Assembly (NCBI RefSeq): GCF_011067745.1 | Contig: NZ_JAAMPJ010000001.1 | Location: 606,829 to 670,828 of the forward strand | DNA length: 64,000 bases | Direction: 5' to 3' | Origin: Lentzea alba | GTDB lineage: Bacteria; Actinomycetota; Actinomycetes; Mycobacteriales; Pseudonocardiaceae | In this document: positions 1 to 8,661 of the stretch, one piece after another | Position numbering within the stretch: position 1 is the first letter of the stretch | How the letters are laid out: each line of letters starts with the position of its first letter | Notes under the pieces: model-generated | Told to the model about the DNA's origin: nothing | The model's input: only the letters and a program-made list of their open reading frames with translations | The model's database searches: none | Program-made: the position numbers and the translations under genes

Positions 1-801
1 CGGCCGACGCACCTGGGCGGGCTCGGGTTCGGGTTCAAGTGGAACATGGGCTGGATGCACGACACGCTGCACTACCTGTCACGTGAGCCGATCCACCGGT
101 CGTTCCACCACAACGAGATGACGTTCTCGCTGGTGTACGCGTGGAGTGAGAACTTCGTGCTGCCGCTCTCGCACGACGAGGTGGTGCACGGCAAGGGCTC
201 GCTGTGGGGCCGGATGCCGGGCGACGACTGGAACAAGGCCGCGGGCGTGCGGTCGCTGCTGGCGTTCATGTGGGCGCATCCGGGCAAGCAGCTGCTGTTC
301 ATGGGTGGCGAGTTCGGGCAGCGGCAGGAGTGGTCGGAGTCCCGTTCGCTCGACTGGCACCTGGTCGAGCAGGAGCCGTTGCACCAGGGCATCCAGTCGC
401 TGATGCGCGACCTGAACTCGGTGTACAGGTCGGCGGCGGCGTTGTTCTCGCACGACGTGACGCCCGAGGGCTTCCAGTGGATCGACGCGAACGACTCCGG
501 TGGCAACGTGCTGTCGTTCCTGCGGGTCGGTGAGGACGGGGCGCAGCTGGTCTGCGTGGCGAACTTCGCCGGGATGCCGCACCACGACTACCGCGTCGGG
601 CTGCCGACGGCCGGTCGGTGGAAGGAGCTCGTGAACACCGACGCCTCGCATTACGGCGGTTCGGGCGTGGGCAACCTCGGCGGGGTGGAGACCGAGGCCA
701 AGCCGTGGCACGGGCGTCCGCACTCCGCGTTGTTGCAGCTACCGCCGGCCGGTGTGCTGTGGCTGGTGCCCGATCCCGTGACCGAGGTCGAGACTCTCTG
801 A
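1..801 (+). CDS. glgB: 1,4-alpha-glucan branching enzyme, C-terminal part (cut by window start)
   Basis: Open from the first base, so the N-terminal part lies outside the window; 266 residues are visible. They match the second half of the GH13 catalytic barrel and the C-terminal beta domain of the glycogen branching enzyme: [12 protein letters not shown] near the start, then [13 protein letters not shown], the conserved region with the GH13 Asp that stabilises the transition state, then GGEFGQ. The enzyme cuts alpha-1,4 glucan chains and re-attaches them through alpha-1,6 bonds in cytoplasmic glycogen or capsular glucan synthesis. The last 63 bases overlap the end of a convergent gene. Family assignment is firm. 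Confidence 0.95.
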   Translation, partial: RPTHLGGLGFGFKWNMGWMHDTLHYLSREPIHRSFHHNEMTFSLVYAWSENFVLPLSHDEVVHGKGSLWGRMPGDDWNKAAGVRSLLAFMWAHPGKQLLFMGGEFGQRQEWSESRSLDWHLVEQEPLHQGIQSLMRDLNSVYRSAAALFSHDVTPEGFQWIDANDSGGNVLSFLRVGEDGAQLVCVANFAGMPHHDYRVGLPTAGRWKELVNTDASHYGGSGVGNLGGVETEAKPWHGRPHSALLQLPPAGVLWLVPDPVTEVETL

Positions 802-1428
802 CCTGTCCGGCAGCGCTCCGTTCCAGTAGAGCGCGCCGGACACCGTCGCGGTGGCCGGCGGGCTTCCCGCACAGGTGCGCACGACCTGGTCCTCCAGGGC
901 GAACGGCGGGAAGTCCGCGCACCCGGTGACGGTGAGCTTCAGGCTGGTCAGCGGTTCGCTGCCGGTGTTGGTGACGGTGACCTTCAGGGTGTCCTCGGCC
1001 GCTTCGAGGTCGACCTCGTAGGCGGACACCCTGAGGAACACGCAGTCCCAGTGGATCTCCGTGGTCGTGGTCGCGAAGAACTGCGCCGCGGTGGCGTCCG
1101 GCGGCGCGATCATGCCGTAGCTGTTGTAGCGCTTCGGCTGGTTCTGCAGTGGCCGGCGGGCGTAGGTCCGTCCGGTCTGAACGCCGTCGCCGTCGACGAA
1201 CCGCAGCCCGGTCGCGGTCGTCGGCCCCGGCTTCCTGCTGCCCGCCCAGACGGACAGGTCGTAGACGCCGCCGGGGACCGCCTCGACGTTGGTGTGCACG
1301 GTGCCGGGACCGGTGATCACGCTGCCCCGCGGGTCCGGCGCGATGCCTCCGGTGCAACCGGGCATCGTCGGATCGGCCCCGCTGGGAGGACCGAGAAGGA
1401 GCACCGCCGCGAACAGCAATTCGCGCAC
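739..1428 (-). CDS. Secreted protein of unknown function
   Basis: About 229 residues. The GTG at 1428 is chosen because it gives a short basic start followed directly by a hydrophobic stretch ([12 protein letters not shown]), a plausible signal peptide; the reading frame is open further upstream but would run through the divergent gene's start. The mature part has no recognised motif. It contains several cysteines, a beta-rich stretch like an extracellular sandwich domain, and a segment ([20 protein letters not shown]) resembling a DUF11/CARDB-type surface repeat. The C-terminus overlaps glgB by 63 bases tail-to-tail, so the final 20 residues are less certain. No strong ribosome site is visible. 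Confidence 0.6.
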   Translation of the reverse strand: MRELLFAAVLLLGPPSGADPTMPGCTGGIAPDPRGSVITGPGTVHTNVEAVPGGVYDLSVWAGSRKPGPTTATGLRFVDGDGVQTGRTYARRPLQNQPKRYNSYGMIAPPDATAAQFFATTTTEIHWDCVFLRVSAYEVDLEAAEDTLKVTVTNTGSEPLTSLKLTVTGCADFPPFALEDQVVRTCAGSPPATATVSGALYWNGALPDRSESLDLGHGIGHQPQHTGRR

Positions 1429-1561
1429 ACGTGGAAATGTAAGTCGATCGGCGGACTCCGGCCCGGTGAACCTGATCAGCCCGCCGCACGTTGGCTTCTG
1501 TATGCGCTTGAGTTCGACGAGTAGGACGCCCCTCAAGCCGACCGGCAGGCACAATGGGTCC

Positions 1562-2932
1562 ATGCGGCACCGGAGCATCGCGCTGATCGTCGCCACGGCC
1601 CTGCTGGCGGTGGGCTGCACCGCCGAGATCCCAGGGCGCCCGCGTGCCGCCAAGGTGGTGAAGAAGGAGGCCTCCACCCAGACCGTCCAGGTGCGCGGCT
1701 CGGACAACGGCCCGATCGACAAGCTGGCCGCGACCGCTCTGACGGACATCGACGAGTTCTGGCAGGAGTCGTTCCAGCAGACGTTCAACAAGCCGTGGAA
1801 GCAGCTGAGCGGCGGCTACTACTCCGTCGACACCGCGGACGCCACGGCGAAGCCCCCACCGTGCACGCAGAAGGCCGCGGACGTGGAGGGCAACGCGTTC
1901 TACTGCCCGGCCGCCGACGCGATCGCCTGGGACCGCGCGTCGCTGCTGCCGGTGCTGCAGGACCGCTTCGGCGAGGCCGCGGTGGTCGTGGTGCTGGCGC
2001 ACGAGATCGGCCACGCGGTGCAGAACCGGATGGGCATCACGCCGGAGGCCGAGCGCCGCGAGCCGGAGAAGTACCCGACGATCCTCACCGAGGCCCAGGC
2101 CGACTGCTTCGCGGGCTCGTTCGTCCGCAACGTCACCGACGGCAAGTCCGGGCGCCTCGACATCGGCACGGACGCCCTGGACAAGGCCCTGGGCGCGCTG
2201 ATCTCGTTCCGCGACCCGGTCGGCACCTCCCCGGAGGACGAGCAGGCGCACGGCAGCGCGTTCGACCGCGTGGCGGCGTTCCAGGACGGTTACGAGCAGG
2301 GTGCCAAGTTCTGCGCCGCGATGACGGTCCAGAACCGCCAGTTCACGCAGCGCGCGTTCACCACGGTCAAGGACCGTGCGAGCGGCGGCAACCTGGAGTT
2401 CGCGGTGATGCTCGAGTCGGTGACGCCGGATCTCGACGGTTACTTCAAGGGCCTGGCCACGGCGTCCGGCAAGACCTGGCCGTCGCCCAAGGCCGAGGGC
2501 TCGCCGTCCGAACCGAACTGCTCCGGCGACCAGGGTCCCGTCGCGTACTGCCCGGCGGACAAGACGATCAAGATCGACACCAGGGACGAGCTACCGGCCC
2601 TGCACAAGGAACTCGGCGACTACGCGACCGGCACGTTGATCGCGACCAGGTACGCGATGGCCGAGCTCGCCGCGCAGGGCAAGCCGACCGAGGGTGAGCA
2701 GGCCTCCGCCGCCGCGCTGTGCCTGGCCGGCGCCTACACGGGCGCGGTGTTCCAGCGCCAGGACGGGTTCGGGCTCTCGCCGGGTGACTTCGACGAGGCC
2801 GTGACCGTGCTGCTGCGCTTCGACTACGCGGCCCGTGACGCGAAGGGCGAGGACGCGGTGGATCCGGGGTTCGAGCGGGTGGCCCGGTTCCGCGAGGGCG
2901 TGTTCGAGGGCCCGAAGAAGTGCGGGCTCTGA
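1562..2932 (+). CDS. Neutral zinc metallopeptidase, lipoprotein (copy 1)
   Basis: A 456-residue predicted lipoprotein: the signal peptide ends in LAVGC with the lipidated Cys at residue 19. HEIGH at residues 147-151 gives two His zinc ligands and the catalytic Glu, and TEAQADCFAG (about 176-185) has the Glu and ADC signature of the neutral zinc metallopeptidase family (YpfJ type). It should act outside the membrane; the substrate is unknown. The second half (about 290-456) has its own FDEAVTVLLRFDY element that also occurs in the paralogue at 4965-6407. The ATG at 1562 is the only start that places the signal peptide properly. Confidence 0.88.
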   Translation: MRHRSIALIVATALLAVGCTAEIPGRPRAAKVVKKEASTQTVQVRGSDNGPIDKLAATALTDIDEFWQESFQQTFNKPWKQLSGGYYSVDTADATAKPPPCTQKAADVEGNAFYCPAADAIAWDRASLLPVLQDRFGEAAVVVVLAHEIGHAVQNRMGITPEAERREPEKYPTILTEAQADCFAGSFVRNVTDGKSGRLDIGTDALDKALGALISFRDPVGTSPEDEQAHGSAFDRVAAFQDGYEQGAKFCAAMTVQNRQFTQRAFTTVKDRASGGNLEFAVMLESVTPDLDGYFKGLATASGKTWPSPKAEGSPSEPNCSGDQGPVAYCPADKTIKIDTRDELPALHKELGDYATGTLIATRYAMAELAAQGKPTEGEQASAAALCLAGAYTGAVFQRQDGFGLSPGDFDEAVTVLLRFDYAARDAKGEDAVDPGFERVARFREGVFEGPKKCGL

Positions 2933-2942
2933 CCCGCAGCCA

Positions 2943-3003
2943 GACGTTGATGAGGGGAGCTTTCCCAAACCTGAGGTTTGGGAAAGCTCCCCTCATCAAC
3001 GTC
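2943..3003. terminator. Long perfect palindrome between convergent genes (30-bp arms)
   Basis: Arms 2943-2972 and 2974-3003 are exact reverse complements around one central base. The left arm contains TTGATGAGGGGAGCTTTCCC. It lies just after the metallopeptidase stop (2932) and includes the stop codon (2996-2998) of the convergent secreted-protein gene, so it fits a two-way terminator. Its length and perfection go beyond an ordinary terminator and suggest a dispersed repeat. Confidence 0.75.
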
Positions 3004-3730
3004 GGTCGACCGGTGCCTGGTCGGACACGACGGAGATGCGCGCGCCCGGAATGGTCAGGTTGCCACCGATCAGATCCGTGTTGCGCACCGTGACGTCGGT
3101 GAACGTCGCGAACGGCACGTCCAGGGGCGGAGGGTGCGCGGCCGTGTAGTCGACCGGGATCTTGATGCCGAGGATGTCCAGGTTGCCCTTGAGCTGCACC
3201 GTGAACAGCTGGATCAGCGGCGGCGGTTCCGGCTGGCCGGGGAGCCTCGTCCGGTTCACCGTGGAGGTGCTGCCCGCACGCGCCGCAGTGACGATCTTGT
3301 ACCCCGGCGAGGCGTCGGCCGACTGCACCAGGTCCCTGATCTTCATGTCGCTCGTCGTGAACTTCAGGACCTTGATGACCTGGCCGTTCACCACCGAGTC
3401 GACGACCCCGACGTAGTTCAGCCCGCCGAGCTCCAGCCGGGACGCCGTCAGGGTCCACTCCCGCCCTCCCGCCGCCACCGGGGCAGGGGCCGGTGGCGGG
3501 GGCGCCGGCGTCGTCGAAGGCGGCACCGTGCTCGACGGAGGAGTCGGCACGGATGAGGACACCGGCGGCGGAGTGGCGCTCGTGCTCGAAACAGGTGGTG
3601 GCTCGGAGCTCGTCGTCGTCGGAGCCGGTGAGCTGCTGCTCGCCGGGGGCTCCGGCTCGGAGCTCGACGGCGGTTGCAGCGCCAGTACCGCGACCATGGC
3701 GACCGCGGCCATCGGCTGTGTTCGCATCAT
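2996..3730 (-). CDS. Secreted protein with Pro/Ser/Thr-rich linker, DUF6230/DUF6114-associated
   Basis: 244 residues: a short signal-like N-terminus (MAAVAMVAVLALQ), then about 70 residues almost entirely Pro, Ser, Thr and Glu, typical of an extended cell-wall-spanning linker, then a folded domain of about 155 residues rich in alternating hydrophobic residues (LDILGIKIPVDYTAAHPPPL). The domain has DUF6230-like features (VTVRNTDLIGGNLTIPGARI). Third gene of an operon with DUF6230 and DUF6114 proteins; its ATG overlaps the DUF6114 stop by 4 bases, so translation is probably coupled. The final codons and stop lie inside the 61-base palindrome. Function unknown. Confidence 0.75.
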   Translation of the reverse strand: MMRTQPMAAVAMVAVLALQPPSSSEPEPPASSSSPAPTTTSSEPPPVSSTSATPPPVSSSVPTPPSSTVPPSTTPAPPPPAPAPVAAGGREWTLTASRLELGGLNYVGVVDSVVNGQVIKVLKFTTSDMKIRDLVQSADASPGYKIVTAARAGSTSTVNRTRLPGQPEPPPLIQLFTVQLKGNLDILGIKIPVDYTAAHPPPLDVPFATFTDVTVRNTDLIGGNLTIPGARISVVSDQAPVDRR

Positions 3731-4197
3731 GTGGGTTGAACCCTCTGGGTCTGCTCAGGGCCCGGCTCGGATTCAGAACCGGATTCCGGTTCGAGCTCCG
3801 CGCTGTGCTCGCGCTTCGCCTTCTTCGGTTCCTTGGGCTCGTTCGTCCACGCCACCGCGAGCGCCCCGCCGAGGAGGCTCAGGATGGTGCCGACGAGGAA
3901 CCCGCCGAGGTTGGTCACGACGAGCGCGACCAGCGACAGCAGCACCGTGACGATGCCCGCCGCGAGCCGGAACTTGGGCGCCACCCACAACGACACCGCG
4001 CAGATCGCCAGCAACGAGCCGATCAGCAGCGCGGACACGCCGCCGAGCGTCTGGATCGAGACGACCATGTCGCCGAGCTTCAGGTTGGCGTACGGCGGAA
4101 CCAGGATGATGAATGCGCCTCCAGCCACGAACAGGCCGGCCCAGAAGGGCCGGCCACGTCGCCACGCGGTGAAGGCTCGCCAGAACCTCAGAAGCAC
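3727..4197 (-). CDS. DUF6114 membrane protein
   Basis: 156 residues with four predicted transmembrane helices (around residues 20-38, 48-70, 76-97 and 98-116) and a charged cytoplasmic tail rich in Glu and Lys. The N-terminus (RFWRAFTAWRRGRPFWAGLF, GGAFIILVPPYANLKLGD) is typical of the DUF6114 family, usually found next to a DUF6230 secreted protein in actinomycetes, as here. It overlaps the DUF6230 gene by 10 bases and the next gene by 4. The role is undescribed; inference only: a membrane partner or anchor for the two exported neighbours. Confidence 0.85.
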   Translation of the reverse strand: MLLRFWRAFTAWRRGRPFWAGLFVAGGAFIILVPPYANLKLGDMVVSIQTLGGVSALLIGSLLAICAVSLWVAPKFRLAAGIVTVLLSLVALVVTNLGGFLVGTILSLLGGALAVAWTNEPKEPKKAKREHSAELEPESGSESEPGPEQTQRVQPT

Positions 4198-4781
4198 TCT
4201 TGCTTCCCCTGGCGAATGGTCAGGCTCATGCCCGTGAACCTGATCGTCTGAGCCGTGGTGGACCAGGCCGTCTGCTGCAGGTTGGCGATCGTCGCCGAGT
4301 CAGCCTGCAGACCGAACGAACCCGGCAGACCCCTGAGGTTCGGCGGCCCCTTGGTCACCTTGCTCGCGTCGATGCCGATCTCGGGGTTGGCGAGCACCAG
4401 GTCACCGTTGAGGTCGGTCAGACCGACGACCAGGTTGTCCGCCGACATACCGCCGACGTCAGCCGCGGTGATGCGCATCGTCACGTCACCGACGATCGGC
4501 ATGGCGGGCACGAACACCGACTGGCAGAACTTGTCGAGCGTGGCGGACTTGAAGCCGCTGACCGCGACGACGTGCGCCTGCCCGTTCGCGCTCGCGTCAA
4601 TACCGCCGAACTGGACGAAACCCTGGCCCTTCAAGTTGGACGCGCCCACCTTGAAGCTCGTGCCGGACACCGCGAACGAGGCGGCCAGCGCTCCCTGGGA
4701 CATGCCGAAGAGGAGGACACCAGCACCCACGGCACCCATACCGAGCACCCCGACGAACCGTGCCCAGCGCGTTCTACCCAT
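4188..4781 (-). CDS. DUF6230 family secreted/membrane-anchored protein
   Basis: 197 residues from the ATG at 4781, chosen because AAGGAG lies about 8 bases upstream; an ATG at 4802 would include this ribosome site within the gene. One hydrophobic segment near residues 9-34 (FVGVLGMGAVGAGVLLFGMSQ) acts as signal or anchor, followed by ALAASFAVSGTSFKV, typical of DUF6230. The rest is a beta-rich domain with a C-terminal Cys. First gene of a three-gene operon (DUF6230, DUF6114, secreted protein) divergent from a zinc metallopeptidase. Molecular function unknown. Confidence 0.85.
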   Translation of the reverse strand: MGRTRWARFVGVLGMGAVGAGVLLFGMSQGALAASFAVSGTSFKVGASNLKGQGFVQFGGIDASANGQAHVVAVSGFKSATLDKFCQSVFVPAMPIVGDVTMRITAADVGGMSADNLVVGLTDLNGDLVLANPEIGIDASKVTKGPPNLRGLPGSFGLQADSATIANLQQTAWSTTAQTIRFTGMSLTIRQGKQECF

Positions 4782-4964
4782 ACCGCCAAACTCCTTCCAC
4801 ACCGAAGGCTTGCAGGGACGGACTGTGCGCTCCGAAACATCGGTGATACAACGAAAACGAGTCCCCGCAGTCTTGAAATCACCCCTGGGGGTGAGACATT
4901 TTCACGTTTGGCCCCTGGTACTTGGCGAACGGCCCAGAACCACCACTTAGTAGGGTTCGCCCTC

Positions 4965-6407
4965 ATGGGGATCGGACGAATCGCCGTCGCACTGGCCGCG
5001 ACCGCAGCGCTGACCGCCTGCGCCTCCGTGGTCGAAGGCTCACCGAAGGGCGAGCGCCCGGACCCGACGAAGGTCGCGGGCCTGGAGATCTCCAACGGCC
5101 CGTCCGGCCCCAAGGCAGGTGTGCCGCACGCGGATTTGAGCGTGGAGAACGGTGACGGCGGCGAGATGGACCAGTTGGCCATCAACACCCTCGCCGACGT
5201 CCAGGAGTTCTGGAAGAACGAGATCCCCGCGTCGTTCGCCGGCAAGACCTTCGAGCCGGTCAAGCGATTCATCTCCTACGACTCCAACGGCAAGGGCGTC
5301 GAGGTCTGCAAGCTCAACACCACCGGCGTCGCCAACGCGTTCTACTGCGCCCTCGACGACAGCATCACCTGGGACCGCGGCGAGCTCCTCCCGATGCTCA
5401 AGGACTCCTTCGGCCCGATGGCCGTCGTGACCGTCCTCGCCCACGAGATGGGCCACGCCGTGCAGTACAAGCTCGGCCCGGCCTCGAACATCGGCGCCAA
5501 CACCCCGTCGATCGTCAAGGAACAGCAGGCCGACTGCTACACCGGCGTCTTCATGCGCTGGATCGCCGAGAACAAGTCGAAGCACTTCGAGCTCTCCACC
5601 GGCGAGGGCCTCAACCAGGTCCTGCAGACGATGTTCTTCATCCGTGACTCGGCGGGCACGTCGTTCGAGAAGCAAGGCGCCCACGGCAGCGCGTTCGACC
5701 GCGTCTCGGCCTTCCAGTTCGGCTTCACCCGTGGTGCCGCCCGGTGCGCCGAGATCAACGAGGCCGAGATCGAGAAGCGCATCACCGAACGTACCTTCGA
5801 CCTCTCGGACAAGGACCAGGGGCAGGGTCGCGGCAACGCCAAGATCAGTGAGGACAAGTACCTCAAGGCCCTCGAGGAGTCGCTGCGCGACGCCTACAAG
5901 TCGAGCGGCGCCGCGTTCCCTGCCTTCGACAAGGGCGGCATCACCCCCTGCGCCGACGCCCAGACCACGTCGCCCGCCTCCTACTGCCCGGCGGTCAACC
6001 AGGTCCAGCTGGACCTGGAGAACCTGGTCAAGATCGGCACGCCCCCGAAGAAGGGCTCCAAGGGCGGCATCGGCGACTTCGCGGCGTTCGCCGTGATCGC
6101 CTCCCGCTTCTCCCTCTCCATCCAGCAGGCGACCGGCTTCGACCTGGACGACGAGGCGGCGGGCCAGCGCACCGCCTGCCTGACGGGCGCCTGGGCGGGC
6201 CTCACCAACCGCCCGGACCCCGCCGCGGGCCTGCGCCTGTCCCCTGGCGATCTGGACGAGGCCGTGGCGGAGTTGCTGGCCGACGACAGCCTCATCGCCG
6301 CCGACGTGAACGGCAAGGCGGTCCCCTCCGGCTTCGCCCGCGTGGAGGCGTTCGGCGACGGCTTCTTCCGCGGCTCCTCGCTCTGCGTGAAGAAGTACTC
6401 GATTTGA
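4965..6407 (+). CDS. Neutral zinc metallopeptidase, lipoprotein (copy 2)
   Basis: 480 residues, paralogue of the gene at 1562-2932. The lipobox LTAC puts the lipidated Cys at residue 19; HEMGH at 160-164 and KEQQADCYTGVF near 185-196 supply zinc-site and ADC signature residues. NAFYC, ITWDRGELLPML and AHGSAFDRV blocks are shared with copy 1, as is the C-terminal LSPGDLDEAV element. The ATG at 4965 directly precedes the signal peptide; longer in-frame starts would run through the divergent DUF6230 gene's promoter. The two copies bracket the DUF6230 operon, suggesting an old duplication and perhaps a shared extracellular task. Confidence 0.88.
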   Translation: MGIGRIAVALAATAALTACASVVEGSPKGERPDPTKVAGLEISNGPSGPKAGVPHADLSVENGDGGEMDQLAINTLADVQEFWKNEIPASFAGKTFEPVKRFISYDSNGKGVEVCKLNTTGVANAFYCALDDSITWDRGELLPMLKDSFGPMAVVTVLAHEMGHAVQYKLGPASNIGANTPSIVKEQQADCYTGVFMRWIAENKSKHFELSTGEGLNQVLQTMFFIRDSAGTSFEKQGAHGSAFDRVSAFQFGFTRGAARCAEINEAEIEKRITERTFDLSDKDQGQGRGNAKISEDKYLKALEESLRDAYKSSGAAFPAFDKGGITPCADAQTTSPASYCPAVNQVQLDLENLVKIGTPPKKGSKGGIGDFAAFAVIASRFSLSIQQATGFDLDDEAAGQRTACLTGAWAGLTNRPDPAAGLRLSPGDLDEAVAELLADDSLIAADVNGKAVPSGFARVEAFGDGFFRGSSLCVKKYSI

Positions 6408-6438
6408 TCCTCCATCGACCAGCATCGATACTTGCCTC

Positions 6439-7233
6439 GTGCTAACCGATGAAGCCGCGACCTACGCCAGTTGGTTCGCGACCCTGTCCGACCCGACCCG
6501 CGTCCGCCTGCTCCACCACGTGGCCTCGGCGCCGGGCGCGGTGACCGTCGGCGAGTTGACGACGCTGCTCGGCGTGAGCCAGTCCACCTGCTCGCACCAC
6601 GTCCGCAAACTGGCGGAAGTCGGCTTCGTCCACGTCCAGCGCGAGGGCACCGCCACCCTCGTCACGGTCAACCCCGCCTGCTGCACGGGCCTCCCGCACG
6701 CCGCTGACGCGGTGATGGGCGCCCTGACCACCGGCACGGTCCGCCCGGTCCCCGGCGTGACGATGCGCCCGATGACCGCCGCCGACTGGCCGGACGTCCG
6801 CCGCATCTACGGCGAGGGCATCGCCTCGGGCAACGCCACCTTCGAGACCGAGGTCCCGTCCCGCCGCACGCTCGAGTCCAAGTGGCTGCCGGACCACCGC
6901 TGGATCGCCGAGGTGGACGGCAGCACGGCGGGCTGGGCCGCGGCCACCCCGGTCTCGGCTCGCGAGTGCTACGCCGGGGTGGTCGAGACCTCGATCTACG
7001 TCAGCGCGTCGCACCAGGGCCGGGGGGTCGGCAAAACCCTGCTGCACCACCAGGTTTCGGCCGCCGACGCGGACGGCCTGTGGACCCTGCAGGCGGTGAT
7101 CTTCCCGGAGAACCGGGCGAGCATCGCGCTGCACCACAAAGCGGGGTTCCGGACGGTGGGCGTGCGCGAGCGGATCGCCCAGCACCACGGCGAATGGCGC
7201 GACACCGTCCTTTTGGAACGGCGCCGCGCCTAG
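6439..7233 (+). CDS. ArsR-type HTH / GNAT N-acetyltransferase fusion (ArsN-like)
   Basis: 264 residues. Residues 1-95 form an ArsR/SmtB winged helix (SDPTRVRLLHHV; recognition helix around VSQSTCSHHVRKL) followed by NPACCTGLP with vicinal Cys 81-82, a likely metalloid-sensing pair. Residues 107-264 form a GNAT domain of the phosphinothricin acetyltransferase type, with the acetyl-CoA loop QGRGVG at 183-188 and the NRASIALHHKAGF motif. Such GNATs include ArsN enzymes that acetylate arsinothricin and PAT/Bar enzymes that acetylate phosphinothricin. The fusion couples sensing to a drug-modifying enzyme; substrate and autoregulation are inferred. GTG start at 6439. Confidence 0.85.
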   Translation: MLTDEAATYASWFATLSDPTRVRLLHHVASAPGAVTVGELTTLLGVSQSTCSHHVRKLAEVGFVHVQREGTATLVTVNPACCTGLPHAADAVMGALTTGTVRPVPGVTMRPMTAADWPDVRRIYGEGIASGNATFETEVPSRRTLESKWLPDHRWIAEVDGSTAGWAAATPVSARECYAGVVETSIYVSASHQGRGVGKTLLHHQVSAADADGLWTLQAVIFPENRASIALHHKAGFRTVGVRERIAQHHGEWRDTVLLERRRA

Positions 7234-7246
7234 CTTTCCCGGCGGT

Positions 7247-7726
7247 TCACCAGGGTTCTTCCTTGAGCCAGCTGTCCGGTGGTCCCTCTTCGGCGTGGTC
7301 ACCGGCCCGCTTCGACGGCGAGTTGCCGCGCACGGGCAACGCCAGCGTCACCGCTCCCGTCTCGGGTGCAGGCAGCAGGAACGGCGGCAGCGCCCTGATC
7401 ACGCCTTCGTTCTGCAGCCGCACGTACACCTCGCGCACCTGGTTTCGCGCGTCGGCCGTCGCCTGGCGCACGACCGCGGTGATCGCGTGCGCCAGGTCGT
7501 CCTGCTTGGCCTGCTTGGTGAGGGGCGACAGTTCGAGCCGCAGGAGCAGGCCGGAGTGGTCCACGGTGGCGCGCACGTCACCGTGCTCGGACGCCGCCGT
7601 ACCGCGCACCGCGGCGACCTGCTTCTCGGCCCACTCCCGCGCGTTCTGACGGCGGTCGGCCGTCGCGATGCCCTCCTCGGCCTGAGCGCGCAGCCGAGCC
7701 GCGCGCGCCTGCGCGTCCTCCGTCAC
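7247..7726 (-). CDS. YbaB/EbfC-like protein of a type VII-type cassette
   Basis: 159 residues from the GTG at 7726, which overlaps the upstream gene's stop by 4 bases (GTGA). The N-terminal helix (DAQARAARLRAQAEEG) and the following beta region (GDVRATVDHSGLLLRLEL) match the YbaB/EbfC fold, a small nucleoid-associated-type protein often encoded beside WXG100-like genes in actinomycetes. The C-terminal 40 residues are a Pro-rich, charged tail. Third gene of a three-gene operon with an EspC-like and a WXG100-like protein. DNA binding is not demonstrated for this subgroup; a chaperone or partner role is possible. Confidence 0.75.
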   Translation of the reverse strand: MTEDAQARAARLRAQAEEGIATADRRQNAREWAEKQVAAVRGTAASEHGDVRATVDHSGLLLRLELSPLTKQAKQDDLAHAITAVVRQATADARNQVREVYVRLQNEGVIRALPPFLLPAPETGAVTLALPVRGNSPSKRAGDHAEEGPPDSWLKEEPW

Positions 7727-8661
7727 AGGCCCGGCCGAGCGGGACCGCTGTCCGCTTCCTTCGGCTCCTTCACCAGGTCGTCGTGACTGATCTTGCCCGA
7801 AGGCTTGCGGCCGTCCTGGCGGAAGTCGTCGGGGTTGAACTTGTCGTCGGTGACGATGCGCGGCCGCGGCGGGTTGACCTCGGGCACACCGGAACCCGCC
7901 ATGCTCTCCGCCACCGCGCGGAATCCCATGCGGACCTTCTCCATCTGCCGGCGACCGGTCTCCAGGATGGGCTCGCCCTGCCACGGCAGCGTGCCGATGA
8001 CCTCCTCCGTGCTGCTCGCGTCGAGCACGGTCGAGTTCACGCCGGCCGCACCGGTCTGCAGCGCGTCACCGACCGCGAGCGTGGCGATGAACGCCGCCCC
8101 GGTACCGGCGGTAGCCGCCGCGACCCCGATCGACACCGCCGCCGACGCGAGCGTGATCATGATCTTGGCGTCCCTGATCTCACCGGCCTCGACACCCTTG
8201 TACCCGGCCTCGACGAGGGACAGCACGTCGTCGCGGAAGCTCGTGATCGCCTTCTCGTAGGCCTGCATCGCGTACTTCGCGGCCCGGACGACGTCCCGCT
8301 TGCGGGCGAGCGCGCCCTCGATGCTCGGCTGGCCGCGCAGGTACGAGCGGAAGCCGTCGGCGGCGTCGCCTTCCCAGTTCTCCAGGTAGAGGTCGATGTC
8401 GTTGAGCACGCCCTCGCAGAAGTCCTGGTCGATGTCGTCCGCGGCCTTGGACAGCAACGAGATCTCCTCGCGCACGCCCTCCAGCGCCACCTCGACGTCG
8501 ATGAACCGGCCGAACTTGGCGAAGATGAGCTGGATGTCCTCCTTCGCCGTCGGGTAGCCCGCGTTCTTCTCCAGGTGGTCCGGGAAGAACCAGTCCTCCT
8601 GCTCGTCGAACTTCTTGCAGAAGTAGTCGGCGTGCTTCTGCATGTCTTCGGCCCAGCTCAC
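7723..8661 (-). CDS. WXG100/ESX-type protein with long C-terminal extension
   Basis: 312 residues from a GTG that overlaps the upstream stop (GTGA). The first 150 residues are helical, with a W-x-G motif in NWEGDAADGFRSYL, the hairpin signature of WXG100 proteins. A hydrophobic stretch follows (about residues 168-200, SAAVSIGVAAATAGTGAAFIATLAVG), then a Pro-rich tail. This resembles secreted or membrane-interacting substrates of type VII (ESX) secretion. No secretion ATPase (EccC) is in the window, so export depends on an ESX machine encoded elsewhere. Confidence 0.75.
   Translation of the reverse strand: MSWAEDMQKHADYFCKKFDEQEDWFFPDHLEKNAGYPTAKEDIQLIFAKFGRFIDVEVALEGVREEISLLSKAADDIDQDFCEGVLNDIDLYLENWEGDAADGFRSYLRGQPSIEGALARKRDVVRAAKYAMQAYEKAITSFRDDVLSLVEAGYKGVEAGEIRDAKIMITLASAAVSIGVAAATAGTGAAFIATLAVGDALQTGAAGVNSTVLDASSTEEVIGTLPWQGEPILETGRRQMEKVRMGFRAVAESMAGSGVPEVNPPRPRIVTDDKFNPDDFRQDGRKPSGKISHDDLVKEPKEADSGPARPGL

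Noticed and set aside
299..2251. A 650-codon minus-strand frame across glgB, the secreted protein and the metallopeptidase
   Set aside because: It runs antisense or out of frame through three well-supported genes and has Arg-rich, low-complexity content.
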